Of a DNA stretch of 64,000 bases, positions 51,669 to 61,357 are shown piece by piece. Positions within the stretch are counted from its first letter, which is position 1. Each line of letters begins with the position of its first letter. The notes under the pieces were generated by a model, which worked only from the letters and a program-made list of their open reading frames with translations, searched no databases and was not told the DNA's origin. The stretch is from Acidobacteriota bacterium (GTDB lineage Bacteria > Acidobacteriota > Terriglobia > Terriglobales > Acidobacteriaceae): NCBI GenBank assembly GCA_025359885.1, contig JANYDG010000077.1, positions 43,605 through 107,604 on the forward strand, read 5' to 3'. A program made the position numbers and the translations under genes.

Positions 51669-52652
51669 ATGCTGACCTCGCCTCGACAATCCGAGCCATG
51701 CAAATCCGGGTCTGGCGAATCCGGGCGCGGCGAGTCACGGCACATGCGCGCCAGCCAGGCCACACGCCAACTCCGCATCGCGCTCTTTCGTGCCCTGCAC
51801 CAGGCGCTGCAAAACGAAGTGCTGGACCGTGCCAAGGCGACCGCGTACTCGGGTATGTTGATGCTGTTCCCAGCGTTCCTCGTGCTCACGACTCTGCTTG
51901 CCCTTGTTCCGGCTGGCTACACGCTGCTCGACGCGCTGCGCAATGCCAGCGAACAGTTCCTGCCAGCGGACACGATGTCGCTGTTGCTCTCCTACTTTCA
52001 GACGCAGCGCGCGTATTCTCTCCAGGTGACCCTCTCCGCCGGCACGCTTTCACTTTTCGCTGCACTTGGCGTGATGCTCTCGCTGATGGGCGGATTTCAA
52101 CATGCGTACCAGCTTCCACCTGGCGGCAGCACGGGCGCATGGACTTTCTGGGAAACGCGCATCCGCGCCCTGCTGCTGGTGCCGATTGCGCTGGTGCCGC
52201 TTTCGCTGGCTACGGCCATCCTGATCTTTGGCCAGCCCATTGAACAGTGGATGATTGACAATTCCCAGCACGAGTTGCACGTCATTGTGCTCATTCTCTG
52301 GAGGCTTGCCCGCTGGTCGCTGGCCCTGCTCACCAGCACCGCTGTTCTTGGCGCGCTTTACCACTACGGCACCCATAGCCGCGAGGGCTGGACCCGCGTG
52401 CTGCCCGGCGCCATTACCGCGACGCTGCTCTGGTTTCCGGCAACGCTTACCTTTGGCTGGTATGTTACCCGGGTCGCGGACTACACCATCATTTATGGCT
52501 CTCTCGGTACGGCGATTGCGACCCTGGTCTGGCTCTACCTCACCTCCTTCAGTGTGCTGCTTGGTGCCCACCTCAATGGTGTGCTGTACTGCCAAAGAAA
52601 CCAGGCCAACCCGGAAATTCCCGCAATGGCAGCCTCAGTCAAATCCTCGTGA
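51669..52652 (+). CDS. YihY/BrkB-family inner-membrane protein
   Basis: 327 residues from the ATG after AGGGA; the track's frame begins inside the M50 gene. AYSGMLMLFPAFLVL, the six-helix pattern, WTRVLPGAITATLLWFPATLTFGWYV, YGSLGTAIATLVWLYLTSFSVLLGAHLNG are hallmarks of the family once misnamed RNase BN. Function is uncertain; transport is suspected. It lies 70 bp after the M50 gene on the same strand. The N-terminal 30 residues are low-complexity (SGSGESGRGES). Confidence 0.88.
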   Translation: MLTSPRQSEPCKSGSGESGRGESRHMRASQATRQLRIALFRALHQALQNEVLDRAKATAYSGMLMLFPAFLVLTTLLALVPAGYTLLDALRNASEQFLPADTMSLLLSYFQTQRAYSLQVTLSAGTLSLFAALGVMLSLMGGFQHAYQLPPGGSTGAWTFWETRIRALLLVPIALVPLSLATAILIFGQPIEQWMIDNSQHELHVIVLILWRLARWSLALLTSTAVLGALYHYGTHSREGWTRVLPGAITATLLWFPATLTFGWYVTRVADYTIIYGSLGTAIATLVWLYLTSFSVLLGAHLNGVLYCQRNQANPEIPAMAASVKSS

Positions 52653-52810
52653 ATTCACGCCCGGACGCGACTCCCCTGCGCATTTCCCCGGCATGCTCTC
52701 TCGGCTACATTGCTACTGCTCTTGTACAATTGGACGGAATGGACCTCATCGCATGATTGCAGCGAACCGGCGTCAGGGACTCCGGTATGAACTCATTCGC
52801 GCTTGCCCAG

Positions 52811-52855
52811 GTCTTGATTGCTCAGGTCTTGATTGCTCAGGTCTTAATTGCTCAG
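52811..52855. repeat. Three tandem 15-bp units before pyk
   Basis: GTCTTGATTGCTCAG twice, then GTCTTAATTGCTCAG and a decayed fourth unit. It lies in the 261-bp gap between yihY and pyk and would be part of the pyk leader or promoter region. Confidence 0.9.
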
Positions 52856-52913
52856 TCCTGATTGCTTCTTTCGTTCTGAACGCATTTTTTCAGCACCACC
52901 CGGAGTGTCTCTG

Positions 52914-54419
52914 ATGTCCACCGCTGACCTGACTTTTTCCGATGCAATCCTCAAGCGACGCGCGAAGATTGTCGCTACCCTCGGTCCTGCATCGAATACC
53001 GAGCCCGTTTTTCGTCAACTGGTCCGCGCCGGACTCGACGTTGTCCGCCTTAATTTTTCCCATGGCACCCACGCCGAAAAGCTCGCCCTCATCCAGATGA
53101 TCCGCAAGGTGAGCCGCGAAGAGCACAAGCCGCTCTGCATCCTGGGCGACCTGCAGGGCCCCAAGATCCGCACCTCTAAACTCGTGGACCACAAGGCAGT
53201 GATGCTGGTGGCCGGTGAAAAGATCACCATCACGCCCCGCGAAGTCGAAGGCACGGCCGCGCTGGTTGGCACTACCTTCAAGACTCTCGCTGAAAATGTG
53301 GAGCAGGGCTCACGCATTCTGCTCTCGGACGGCTTGATCGAACTCCGCGTGCATGAGGTGGATGGCGACGATGTGATCTGCGAAATCGTCAATGGCGGCA
53401 AGCTCGGCGAAAACAAGGGCATCAACCTGCCTGGCATCCCGGTGCGCGTGCCATCTCTGACTGAAAAAGACGACATTGATCTGGAATTTGCCCTGAAAAA
53501 TGGTGTGGATGCCGTTGCTGTCTCGTTTGTGCGCACGGCGGAGGACATCAACCTCGTCCGCAACCGCGTCGCTGCCTACGGCGGAGCGACCTGGATTATC
53601 GCCAAGCTCGAAAAGCCCCAGGCGATTGAACACCTGGACGCAATCCTCACGGTCGCGGACGGCATCATGGTGGCCCGGGGAGACCTTGGCGTTGAAGTGC
53701 CGCCGGAAAAAGTTCCTGCCCTGCAGAAGCTGATTATCCGTCGCGCAGCGGACCATCGCAAGCCGGTCATCACCGCGACCCAGATGCTTGAGTCAATGAT
53801 CGACAACCCGCGCCCGACACGGGCTGAGGTTTCTGACGTGGCCAACGCAATCTATGACGGAACTGACGCTGTGATGCTCTCGGGCGAATCTGCCATGGGC
53901 GCCTACCCCGTCGAAGCGGTCAAGATGATGGCGCGCATCGTTGGCGAGGCAGAAGACACCATTGCCGCAGCCAAGACCGAGGGCTCCTACCTGGTCGGTC
54001 CGCGCAAAAAGACCCTCTCCGTCGCCGAAACCATTTGCGAAGCCACGGCGCACGCAGCCGAAGACCTTGACCTGCGCGGCATTGCTATCTTTACCGAGTC
54101 GGGTGCGACTGCCATCAAGCTGTCAAAATACCAGCCCGCAGCTCCCATCTACGCTTTCAGCTCCATTGAAGTGACCATCAACCGCCTCAATCTGCTCTGG
54201 GGTGTGACGCCGGTGCATTGCGCCAAGGTGCAAACCACCGAAGCCATGGTGGAGCTCGCGGAAACGCTCCTGGAGCAGCATCATTACGCGCACAAAGGCG
54301 AGATTATCGCACTTATCGCCGGAACCGGCACCAAGTCCGGCTCGACCAACTTCCTCCGCCTCCACAAACTCGGCGATCGCATCACGCGCACCTTCTTTAA
54401 CCCGGCCCACTCCGCCTGA
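52914..54419 (+). CDS. pyk: Pyruvate kinase
   Basis: 501 residues from the ATG after GGAGTGTCTCTG; the track start is 22 codons early. RRAKIVATLGPAS, RLNFSHGTHAEK, LQGPKIRTSKL, IIAKLEKPQAIEH (catalytic lysine and glutamate region), MVARGDLGVEVPPEKVP and TATQMLESMIDNPRPTRAEVSDVANAIYDGTDAVMLSGE are all family signatures. The C-terminal regulatory domain is present. It makes pyruvate and ATP from PEP in glycolysis. A strong terminator follows. Confidence 0.97.
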   Translation: MSTADLTFSDAILKRRAKIVATLGPASNTEPVFRQLVRAGLDVVRLNFSHGTHAEKLALIQMIRKVSREEHKPLCILGDLQGPKIRTSKLVDHKAVMLVAGEKITITPREVEGTAALVGTTFKTLAENVEQGSRILLSDGLIELRVHEVDGDDVICEIVNGGKLGENKGINLPGIPVRVPSLTEKDDIDLEFALKNGVDAVAVSFVRTAEDINLVRNRVAAYGGATWIIAKLEKPQAIEHLDAILTVADGIMVARGDLGVEVPPEKVPALQKLIIRRAADHRKPVITATQMLESMIDNPRPTRAEVSDVANAIYDGTDAVMLSGESAMGAYPVEAVKMMARIVGEAEDTIAAAKTEGSYLVGPRKKTLSVAETICEATAHAAEDLDLRGIAIFTESGATAIKLSKYQPAAPIYAFSSIEVTINRLNLLWGVTPVHCAKVQTTEAMVELAETLLEQHHYAHKGEIIALIAGTGTKSGSTNFLRLHKLGDRITRTFFNPAHSA

Positions 54420-54451
54420 CCGGAAACGCTACCGCACCCGAGAAGCACACG

Positions 54452-54497
54452 AACCCAGGTCTCTCCCCGGCAATCGCGGCCAGAGACCTGGGTTTTT
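54452..54497 (+). terminator. Rho-independent terminator of pyk
   Basis: AACCCAGGTCTCT and AGAGACCTGGGTT pair over 13 bases around a GC-rich loop, then a T-run. Confidence 0.95.
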
Positions 54498-54531
54498 CAT
54501 TTTTCCCGACACTGGCGTATGCTTGGCCCCA

Positions 54532-55581
54532 ATGCCGTTCTCACTCAAGCCGGTCTCGCCCAAACCGGTCTCGCAAAAGCCGGTCTCGCAAAAGCCAAGG
54601 CGCTGGCCCCGCTCTTTAACCCGCACCCTCCTCATCACTTTTGCGCTTGCCGCGGCCACCGGGTTCGCGACCTACCTCGTGCGCCACGAGCAACCGACGC
54701 GCATCGGCTGCCCAATCGCCGACGAACGCTCCTCAGGCAAAACTTTCACCTTCCTGGCACTCACGTTCAAGGAATTTCACCCTGCTGGCAACCAGTTCTC
54801 GGGCACGCTCAGCGTTGAAGTCGCACCCAACACCGACCGGATGCAGCCCGAGGCAATCCAGAAATGGTCAGCCGACCTGAAAAAGGTCGTGCTCCGCATC
54901 AACCACTACGACGGCCATACCCTCTCCTATCAGGGAGGGACGGACTCGCCCGTGGCCCTCGCATTTCCGCCCGCCTGGGGGTCACTTATGGGCAAAGGGA
55001 CCTTCATCTGGAATGCAGAAGCCGCCTCCGGACCCTTTTTCTATCCTTTTGACCGCTACACCCTCCACCTCAACCCATCCCTGATGGAGGTGACTGACCC
55101 CGCCGTCTACCCCAATGTGCTGATCGATACTTTCGAAACTGACTTTGCCAACTCCAATTTCATTCCCCACCTGAACAATATCCGCACCCAGTACCCCAAC
55201 GACCCCTACGAAATCCTGCTGGACCGCCCGCTCATGCTCCGCTCCCTGGCTATCATCGTCGGCGTGCTGCTCATTTTCTGGCTCTTCTATCTCATCCGGT
55301 TTGCCAAGCCCGGCGAACAGGCTGGCCAGCTTGTCTCGCTCTTTGTCGGCGTCTTCTCGATTCGCAGCTCGCTGCTCTCGGGCGCGCCGCTGTTCCCCAG
55401 CCTGATCGACTTCTGCGCAATTGGCGTTTACCTCGCGGCCGTGCTGATCGTGCTTGTTCGCTGGACCCTGCCCGACCACGGCACCACTGAATGCCCTTAC
55501 TGCAAATCTCAGATCCCCCTTGGTGCCAACGTGTGCTGCCAATGTACGCGTCCCGTCAACACGGTACCGCTGCCCGACTGA
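54532..55581 (+). CDS. DUF4436-like membrane protein with C-terminal zinc ribbon
   Basis: 349 residues. A basic N-terminus holds a five-residue repeat (KPVSQ), followed by a membrane helix (about 32-50), a beta-rich outer domain (about 60-230) with YPFDRYTLHLNPSLMEV, three more helices (about 240-320), and a CPYC...CCQC zinc ribbon at the end. The layout resembles DUF4436 proteins of actinobacteria, function unknown. TATGCT eight bases before the ATG and no ribosome site suggest a leaderless mRNA. The repeat comes from three 15-bp units at 54547-54591. Confidence 0.65.
   Translation: MPFSLKPVSPKPVSQKPVSQKPRRWPRSLTRTLLITFALAAATGFATYLVRHEQPTRIGCPIADERSSGKTFTFLALTFKEFHPAGNQFSGTLSVEVAPNTDRMQPEAIQKWSADLKKVVLRINHYDGHTLSYQGGTDSPVALAFPPAWGSLMGKGTFIWNAEAASGPFFYPFDRYTLHLNPSLMEVTDPAVYPNVLIDTFETDFANSNFIPHLNNIRTQYPNDPYEILLDRPLMLRSLAIIVGVLLIFWLFYLIRFAKPGEQAGQLVSLFVGVFSIRSSLLSGAPLFPSLIDFCAIGVYLAAVLIVLVRWTLPDHGTTECPYCKSQIPLGANVCCQCTRPVNTVPLPD
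54547..54591. repeat. Three in-frame 15-bp units at the DUF4436-like gene start
   Basis: AAGCCGGTCTCGCCC, AAACCGGTCTCGCAA and AAGCCGGTCTCGCAA follow in frame and code for the KPVSP/KPVSQ repeat in the cytoplasmic N-terminus. Confidence 0.9.
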
Positions 55582-55626
55582 CGTGTTTGCACTCAGAACA
55601 GGGCACAATTTACCTACCTACGACTT

Positions 55627-55738
55627 TAGTACCCTCATTTTTACGCCGAAGTACTATCGAGGTTTCCCTCCCGATGGTTTCAAGTTAAGTGCGATAGCCG
55701 AAAGAGCTGCGGCCTGCCCTGAAAAGCCTGCAGCGATT
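55627..55738 (+). promoter_or_regulatory. Structured leader of the SBBP gene
   Basis: TAGTAC and GTACTA are inverted and 18 bp apart (55627-55656); further on GCTGCGGC pairs with GCCTGCAGC around a 12-base loop (about 55708-55738), just before the start codon. This could be an operator plus an RNA hairpin. I could not match it to a known riboswitch class. Confidence 0.3.
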
Positions 55739-55755
55739 GGCCCCTGGGAGACTCC

Positions 55756-58700
55756 ATGATCGCGCGTACGAATTTGAAGGCCCTGCTGCTTGCTGCACTG
55801 GTTGGGTTCACATTCACCTCTGGTCCCTTTTCAACCTTTGCCCAGACCTCATCCCCTGCCAGCCAGGCCCATGCGGCGGCCAGTTATGGCAAGCTCCCGC
55901 TCAGCTTTGAGGCTTACTCAGGCCAGGCGGGGGCAGGCGTGCAGTTCCTTTCGCGCGGCAATGGATACTCCCTCTTTCTTACCGGTCAGGATGCCGTGCT
56001 GTCACTGAACAGCGATGGATGCGCTCAAGCCAGCGCAACCCGGGCTCAGAAAGCAACCGGGGCTCAGAAAGGGACCGGGGACGCGCTCCGCCACTCTGCT
56101 TGCCCACAGCCTGCGGCCACATTCCGCATGAGCCTTGCCGGGCAGCCAAACACAGCCGCGATCGCCACGGGGCAGGAGCCTCTTCCAGGCAAAGCCAACT
56201 ACTTCATTGGAGACGACCCGGCGCGCTGGCAGACGGGATTGGCCACCTATGCTCAAGTCCGTTACGCCGAGGTTTACCCCGGCATTGACCTGCTCTACCA
56301 CGGCAACCAGCGTCAGCTTGAATACGATTTCGTCGTCGGGCCGCGAGCCAATCCGAGGCAGATTCAGCTGCACTTTGAGGGGATTGAAAAGCTCAGAGTG
56401 GACGCGCACGGTAACCTTGTACTTTTTGGAAAGCGCGGCCAGATAGCCTTCCACAAGCCTTCGATTTACCAGCAGATCGACGGGCGCCGCCACGCGGTCG
56501 CGGGCAGCTTCCTCGTGCAGAACCACCATACCGTCGGTTTTGCCCTTGGCCGCTATCGACTGGCACAGCCGCTCATCATCGATCCAGTTCTGGCCTACTC
56601 GACCTTCCTTGGTGGCACTTCGACTGGCGGAGACTCCGCAACGGCCATCGCAGTCGATGCGTCTGGCAATGCCTACGTAACGGGTCAGGCCAGTTCGGCC
56701 AACTTCCCAGTGACTGCGGGCGCGTTGCAGCAGACCAATGCCGCGGCAGCGAACAGCACCTTTAACGCCTTCATCTCGAAGCTCAATCCGGGCGGCACCG
56801 CACTGGTGTACTCCACTTATATCGGCGGCAGCCTCAACACGCGCGCCAACTCGATTGCGCTCGATAGCGCGGGCAATGCCTACATTACCGGCTCTACCTT
56901 TGCCAGCAACTTTCCTACGACGGCGGGCGCTTTTCAGACGGCGAGCAAGGCTAACGCCAGCGGATTCAACGCGTTCGTTGCCAAGCTCAACGCCCAAGGC
57001 AGTGCGCTGATTTACTCGACCTACCTTGGCGGCAGCGGGAGTGGCAGTGGAACGGGCGACATGGGCAATGCAATCGCTGTGGATGGCTCAGGTGACGCCT
57101 ATGTGGCGGGGACTGCCTACTCGGCAAACTTCCCGACCACGGCTGGCGCCTTTCAGACGACCAACCATGCCGCTGCCAACAACTCCTACGACGCCTTTGT
57201 GACCCGTCTCAACTCGACCGGGACCGCGCTCGCATACTCCACGCTTCTCGGCGGCAGCGGAACCGGCCTCAATGGTGAGGGCGATGCGGCCTATGCGCTG
57301 GCGCTCGACGGCGCTGGCAACGTATACGTAGCAGGTGCAACGGCTTCCGCCAACTTTCCTACGACTGCCGGAGCTTACCAGGTAACCAGCCTCTCAACGC
57401 CACTCACGCAGACTTCGGTCTTTGTGACCAAACTGAACCCTGCTGGCAGCGCGCCTGTCTACTCCACCCTGATTGGAGGCACGAGCAACTCTGGCGGCTA
57501 CGCGCTGGCTCTTGACGTCTCGGGTGACGCGTACGTCGCCGGAGCGGCCAGTTCCAGCGACTTTCCTACTACGCCTGGAGTCTTCCAATCGGTGAATAAC
57601 GCGGCAGCCATCTCCGCCTCAAACGCCTTTGTGGCCAAGCTCGATCCGACCGGGTCCAGGCTCGTGTACTCAACGTGGCTCGGCGGCAGTGGCCTGCAAA
57701 AGACCTTTTTCATCAAATCCGGCGACACCGCCGATGCGCTGGCAGTGGATGCAGCTGGCAATGCCTACGTCGCGGGTACGGCCTTCTCAACAAACTTTCC
57801 CGTCACCGCGGGCACCTTCCAGGCGACCAACTACGCTGCCGCAGATAAGACATCAAACGCGTTTTTCGCTGAATTGAACCCGACAGCAAGCGCCCTGGTC
57901 TACTCCACCTATATCGGTGGGGCGGGAGCCCCGGTGGGTACCTCGGGCAACTTCGCTGGCGACAATGCTGCGGGCATCGCGCTCGACGCCACTGGCGGCG
58001 TCTACATCGCCGGCCTTGCCGAATCGACCAACTACCCGGTCACGGTCGGAGCCTTTCAGATCTCAAACCACGGCGCTGGCACCGCTGCGGCCAACGCCTT
58101 TATTACAAAATTCTCATCTGCGGCGACCACCATCACTTCACTGGCGTCTAGTGCTAACCCGCAGAATGCAGGCTCCCCAGTCACTTTTACTGCTACCGTT
58201 TCGCCGACCTCCGGCACCGCCGTGCCAACCGGAAACGTGGTGTTTCTGGTGGATAGTTCCAATGTGGCCACGGTCAGCCTGAACGCCTCTGCGCAGGCGA
58301 GCTATTCAACCTCTGCGCTGGCTGCAGGCACGCACTCGGTTGTCGCCCTCTACGGCGGCAGTTTGAGCTTTGGCGGCAGCACGAGCACGACCCTGACAGA
58401 GAGCATCAAGTCCGCGATAACCCAGGCTGCTGTTCCGACGTTTACGCCCGCAGCCGGCATCTACACCTCTTCCCGCTCAGTCACTCTGGCGGACACAACG
58501 GCGGGAGCGACCATCTACTACACCACCGGCGGCGCAACCCCAACGACCTCTTCACCGAAATACACAGGGCCAATCGCGGTGAGTAAGACCACTACGGTGA
58601 GAGCGATCGCGGTCGCAATGGGATACACCAACAGTGCGGTCGCGAGCGCCACCTACACGATTGCGGTTGCGCCCACCGTAGCGTCGAAGGCTGCAACCGG

Positions 58701-58962
58701 CCTGACCACCTCAGGAGCAACCCTCAACGGAACTGTGACGGCGAACAACTCTGCCACTCAATACTGGTTTGCCTACGGAACCAGCCAGACATCGCTGACC
58801 AGCACCACAACCAAGACGGGCTCTCTCACCGGCACCACCCCAAGCTCGGTCACGGCAACGCTGACCGGCCTCAAAACCAAGACGAAGTACTACTTCAAGG
58901 CGGTCGCTTCGAACGTCGTCGGCACCAAGACAGGCTCGGTGCTGAGCTTCACAACGAACTAG
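55756..58962 (+). CDS. Giant secreted SBBP-repeat protein with CHB and Fn3-like domains
   Basis: 1068 residues. Signal peptide (to about 30), an N-terminal beta domain ending in LIIDPVLAYSTFLGG as in DUF7948-type proteins (about 40-280), seven beta-propeller SBBP repeats (about 280-790, each with YSTxxGG, ALAVDxxGNAYVAG and NFPTTAGAFQ), an Ig-like domain, a chitobiase C-terminal-like domain (TPAAGIYTSSRSVTL...TIYYTTGGATPT) and a fibronectin-III-like domain. Secreted proteins of this kind are expanded in Acidobacteriota and probably bind surfaces or polysaccharides; no enzyme motif is seen. An 18-bp duplication near 56037-56072 adds RAQKATGAQKG. Confidence 0.88.
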   Translation: MIARTNLKALLLAALVGFTFTSGPFSTFAQTSSPASQAHAAASYGKLPLSFEAYSGQAGAGVQFLSRGNGYSLFLTGQDAVLSLNSDGCAQASATRAQKATGAQKGTGDALRHSACPQPAATFRMSLAGQPNTAAIATGQEPLPGKANYFIGDDPARWQTGLATYAQVRYAEVYPGIDLLYHGNQRQLEYDFVVGPRANPRQIQLHFEGIEKLRVDAHGNLVLFGKRGQIAFHKPSIYQQIDGRRHAVAGSFLVQNHHTVGFALGRYRLAQPLIIDPVLAYSTFLGGTSTGGDSATAIAVDASGNAYVTGQASSANFPVTAGALQQTNAAAANSTFNAFISKLNPGGTALVYSTYIGGSLNTRANSIALDSAGNAYITGSTFASNFPTTAGAFQTASKANASGFNAFVAKLNAQGSALIYSTYLGGSGSGSGTGDMGNAIAVDGSGDAYVAGTAYSANFPTTAGAFQTTNHAAANNSYDAFVTRLNSTGTALAYSTLLGGSGTGLNGEGDAAYALALDGAGNVYVAGATASANFPTTAGAYQVTSLSTPLTQTSVFVTKLNPAGSAPVYSTLIGGTSNSGGYALALDVSGDAYVAGAASSSDFPTTPGVFQSVNNAAAISASNAFVAKLDPTGSRLVYSTWLGGSGLQKTFFIKSGDTADALAVDAAGNAYVAGTAFSTNFPVTAGTFQATNYAAADKTSNAFFAELNPTASALVYSTYIGGAGAPVGTSGNFAGDNAAGIALDATGGVYIAGLAESTNYPVTVGAFQISNHGAGTAAANAFITKFSSAATTITSLASSANPQNAGSPVTFTATVSPTSGTAVPTGNVVFLVDSSNVATVSLNASAQASYSTSALAAGTHSVVALYGGSLSFGGSTSTTLTESIKSAITQAAVPTFTPAAGIYTSSRSVTLADTTAGATIYYTTGGATPTTSSPKYTGPIAVSKTTTVRAIAVAMGYTNSAVASATYTIAVAPTVASKAATGLTTSGATLNGTVTANNSATQYWFAYGTSQTSLTSTTTKTGSLTGTTPSSVTATLTGLKTKTKYYFKAVASNVVGTKTGSVLSFTTN
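56037..56072. repeat. Two near-identical 18-bp in-frame units in the SBBP gene
   Basis: AACCCGGGCTCAGAAAGC and AACCGGGGCTCAGAAAGG, followed by the start of a third. They encode the TRAQKA/TGAQKG insertion. Confidence 0.85.
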
Positions 58963-58964
58963 GA

Positions 58965-58996
58965 CGTTTTTGCCTTGGAGCGTTTTTGCCTTGGAA
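58965..58996. repeat. Two 16-bp tandem units between the SBBP gene and mutL
   Basis: CGTTTTTGCCTTGGAG and CGTTTTTGCCTTGGAA directly follow the SBBP stop codon. Confidence 0.9.
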
Positions 58997-59061
58997 GACA
59001 CGATCGATGTTGCATGCAGTTGCCTGCACGGCCCGCGCCAACCCTGCGATACTGTGAATTC

Positions 59062-61152
59062 ATGGGTCGCATACGCATTCTGCCCGATCACGTAGCCAAC
59101 CAGATCGCCGCTGGCGAGGTCGTCGATCGGCCCGCTTCGGTTGTTAAAGAGTTGCTGGAGAACGCTTTAGACGCCGGCGGCACGCGGATCAAGGTGGAAA
59201 TCGAAGCTGGCGGTCGGAAGCTGATTCGCATCACCGACAATGGCCACGGCATGAACTCCGACGATGCCCTGCTGGCCTTTGAGCGCCATGCTACCTCGAA
59301 GCTCCGCACTGCCGATGACCTGTTGAGCATCGCAACGCTTGGATTTCGCGGCGAAGCGCTGCCCTCCATTGCCTCGGTATCTCGTTTGCTTCTCGAGACT
59401 TGTGAACCAAACGGCGGGGTTGGCACCCGCCTTGAAATCGCGGGCGGAAAGATTCTCAGAGTCGAAGAAGCAGCCCTGCCCCAGGGTACGGCCATCACGA
59501 TTCAGGATCTTTTTTTCAACACTCCGGCCCGCCGCAAGTTCCTGCGTGCCGAATCGACTGAACTCTCCCACGTCGTAGCCCTGGTGACGCACTACGCCCT
59601 TGCTCACCCGGAAAAGCACTTTGAGCTGCTCTCAGCGACCCACACACTGCTGCTCGCGCCGCCTGTAAACCGTTCAGCAGAAAGAATTTACCAGATATTC
59701 GGTGCGGACACCCTGGCCCAGTTGCTGCCCCTGGCTGCCGAGGCACCACTCGACCGCCCTGGTCTGCCCGAGCCTCCACCGTGGAAAAAGGACCCCAACG
59801 AGCCTCTCCGCGCGCCCGGCTACCTGCGCCTTACCGGTTTCTACTCCAAACCAGAGCTACAAAAGCTCAACCGCAACTCCATCTATGTATTTGTCAACAA
59901 GAGGCTTATCCGCGACCGCCAGGTGCTGCACGCGGTCAGTGAAGCCTATCGCAACATCATTCCGCCGACCAGCTTTCCTGTCGTTCTGCTTTTCCTTGAA
60001 ATGCCGCCCGAGGAAGTTGACGTGAACGTGCATCCGGCCAAGACTGAAGTTCGATTTCGCCAGCAGAGCGTCATCCATGACTTTGTCCGCGACAGTTTGC
60101 GGGCGGCTCTGGTCAAAGCTCGGCCCGCAGCCGGCTTCCTCACCGCGCTCGACAGCGCACCTGTCGCCTCGCCCTCCCTGCTGCCACCGGTCGCCCCTCA
60201 CGTTCCCGACCTGCAGGAGGGCATACCCGCTCACGGCACGCCTCCCTTGCAAGTGAATGATTCTGAGGACATTTATCCCGCTGAATCGGCCTTCCAGCTC
60301 ACGCCGAAGATTCCGACACCGATACCGGGGAACCTGCCTTTTCTGCCGCACGAAAGTCCGGGGCGCTTTGATCCGGTGCAGCAGAACTGGCAAGCTGCCG
60401 CGGCGGCTCTTTTCCAGGCGACGGACCAGACCGCCATCCCCTCGTGCGGTGAGGAGGGCGACAAGGCGGCCGCTTTCGTGAGCACGGCACAAGCCACGGC
60501 GAGCGTTGAGAACCAGCGCGAGCAAACCAACCTCAACGGCCTCGCCACGCTGAAACCGCTCGGCCAGCTTCGCGACTCGTTCATTCTTGCCGTGAACGAT
60601 GAGGGCCTCTGGATTATTGATCAGCATGTGGCCCACGAGCGCGTGCTGTTTGAAAAGCTGCTGGCGAGCCGCGATGTGGAGGCGGTACAACGCCAGCGCC
60701 TGCTTATGCCGTTGCTTGTCGAACTCCAGCCCTGGCAGATGGCCGTCTTTGCAGATTTAGCCGACGAACTTGACCGCAACGGGTTTGAAGCCGAACCGTT
60801 TGGCCCTCGCACGCTGGCAGTCAAGGCTGCCCCGATCGGCCTCGAAGGGCGCGAGCTGGAGCGGATGCTGGCCGAAGTGATCGAACAGGCCACGGTTACG
60901 GAGGGCGTCGGCGTGGACACGGGTCAGGCCTCAACCCGGCGAAACGACCTTCGGACTCTCAGAGGACGCATTGCTGCATCGATCGCCTGCCACTCTGCGA
61001 TCAAGGTTAATACGCCTTTAGAATCCCAAAAAATGGAGTGGTTACTAAAAGAATTATCAAAAACTGAATTTCCTACCAGTTGTCCCCATGGACGACCAAT
61101 CGCTTTGAGGTATTCTTGGAGAGAGATCCAGCGGGCCTTCCAACGAATCTGA
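59062..61152 (+). CDS. mutL: DNA mismatch repair protein MutL
   Basis: 696 residues from ATG 59062; the track start adds 29 residues from the promoter and repeat. The GHKL ATPase domain has ELLENALDAGG, DNGHGM and TLGFRGEALPSIASV. After a proline-rich linker (about 370-480) comes the C-terminal dimerisation/endonuclease domain with DQHVAHERVLFEK (the DQHA-x2-E-x4-E metal motif), ACHSAIK and CPHGRP. So this is the nicking type, found in bacteria without MutH. TGCGATACT eight bases before the ATG predicts a leaderless mRNA. The last 45 codons are unusually AT-rich. Confidence 0.96.
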   Translation: MGRIRILPDHVANQIAAGEVVDRPASVVKELLENALDAGGTRIKVEIEAGGRKLIRITDNGHGMNSDDALLAFERHATSKLRTADDLLSIATLGFRGEALPSIASVSRLLLETCEPNGGVGTRLEIAGGKILRVEEAALPQGTAITIQDLFFNTPARRKFLRAESTELSHVVALVTHYALAHPEKHFELLSATHTLLLAPPVNRSAERIYQIFGADTLAQLLPLAAEAPLDRPGLPEPPPWKKDPNEPLRAPGYLRLTGFYSKPELQKLNRNSIYVFVNKRLIRDRQVLHAVSEAYRNIIPPTSFPVVLLFLEMPPEEVDVNVHPAKTEVRFRQQSVIHDFVRDSLRAALVKARPAAGFLTALDSAPVASPSLLPPVAPHVPDLQEGIPAHGTPPLQVNDSEDIYPAESAFQLTPKIPTPIPGNLPFLPHESPGRFDPVQQNWQAAAAALFQATDQTAIPSCGEEGDKAAAFVSTAQATASVENQREQTNLNGLATLKPLGQLRDSFILAVNDEGLWIIDQHVAHERVLFEKLLASRDVEAVQRQRLLMPLLVELQPWQMAVFADLADELDRNGFEAEPFGPRTLAVKAAPIGLEGRELERMLAEVIEQATVTEGVGVDTGQASTRRNDLRTLRGRIAASIACHSAIKVNTPLESQKMEWLLKELSKTEFPTSCPHGRPIALRYSWREIQRAFQRI

Positions 61153-61262
61153 GATCACAAAGTCTAAGATTTGGTGCGAGGTGGCGCTCCTGCTCCCGAG
61201 GGAGAGGGGTTGCCCGGCAAGTACGCCAGACCGCTCGTGTTGTCTGCCTCACCCATCTCCGG

Positions 61263-61291
61263 CAGTTCTCCGGCCCCTCTCCAGAGAACTG
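61263..61291 (+). terminator. Hairpin after mutL
   Basis: CAGTTCTC and GAGAACTG, a perfect eight-base stem with a 13-base loop, in the 205-bp gap before the next gene. No T-run. Confidence 0.35.
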
Positions 61292-61357
61292 ATTTAACCG
61301 GGCACGGGGTCAGGCTGTTTACAGCGCGCGCGTTTCAGCCTGGAAGTGAGGTTTTCT

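Noticed and set aside
55708-55755. Possible c-di-GMP riboswitch before the SBBP gene
   Set aside because: GAAA and AAAGCC occur, but the conserved core order and the tetraloop receptor of the GEMM class could not be laid out. Kept only as an unclassified leader.
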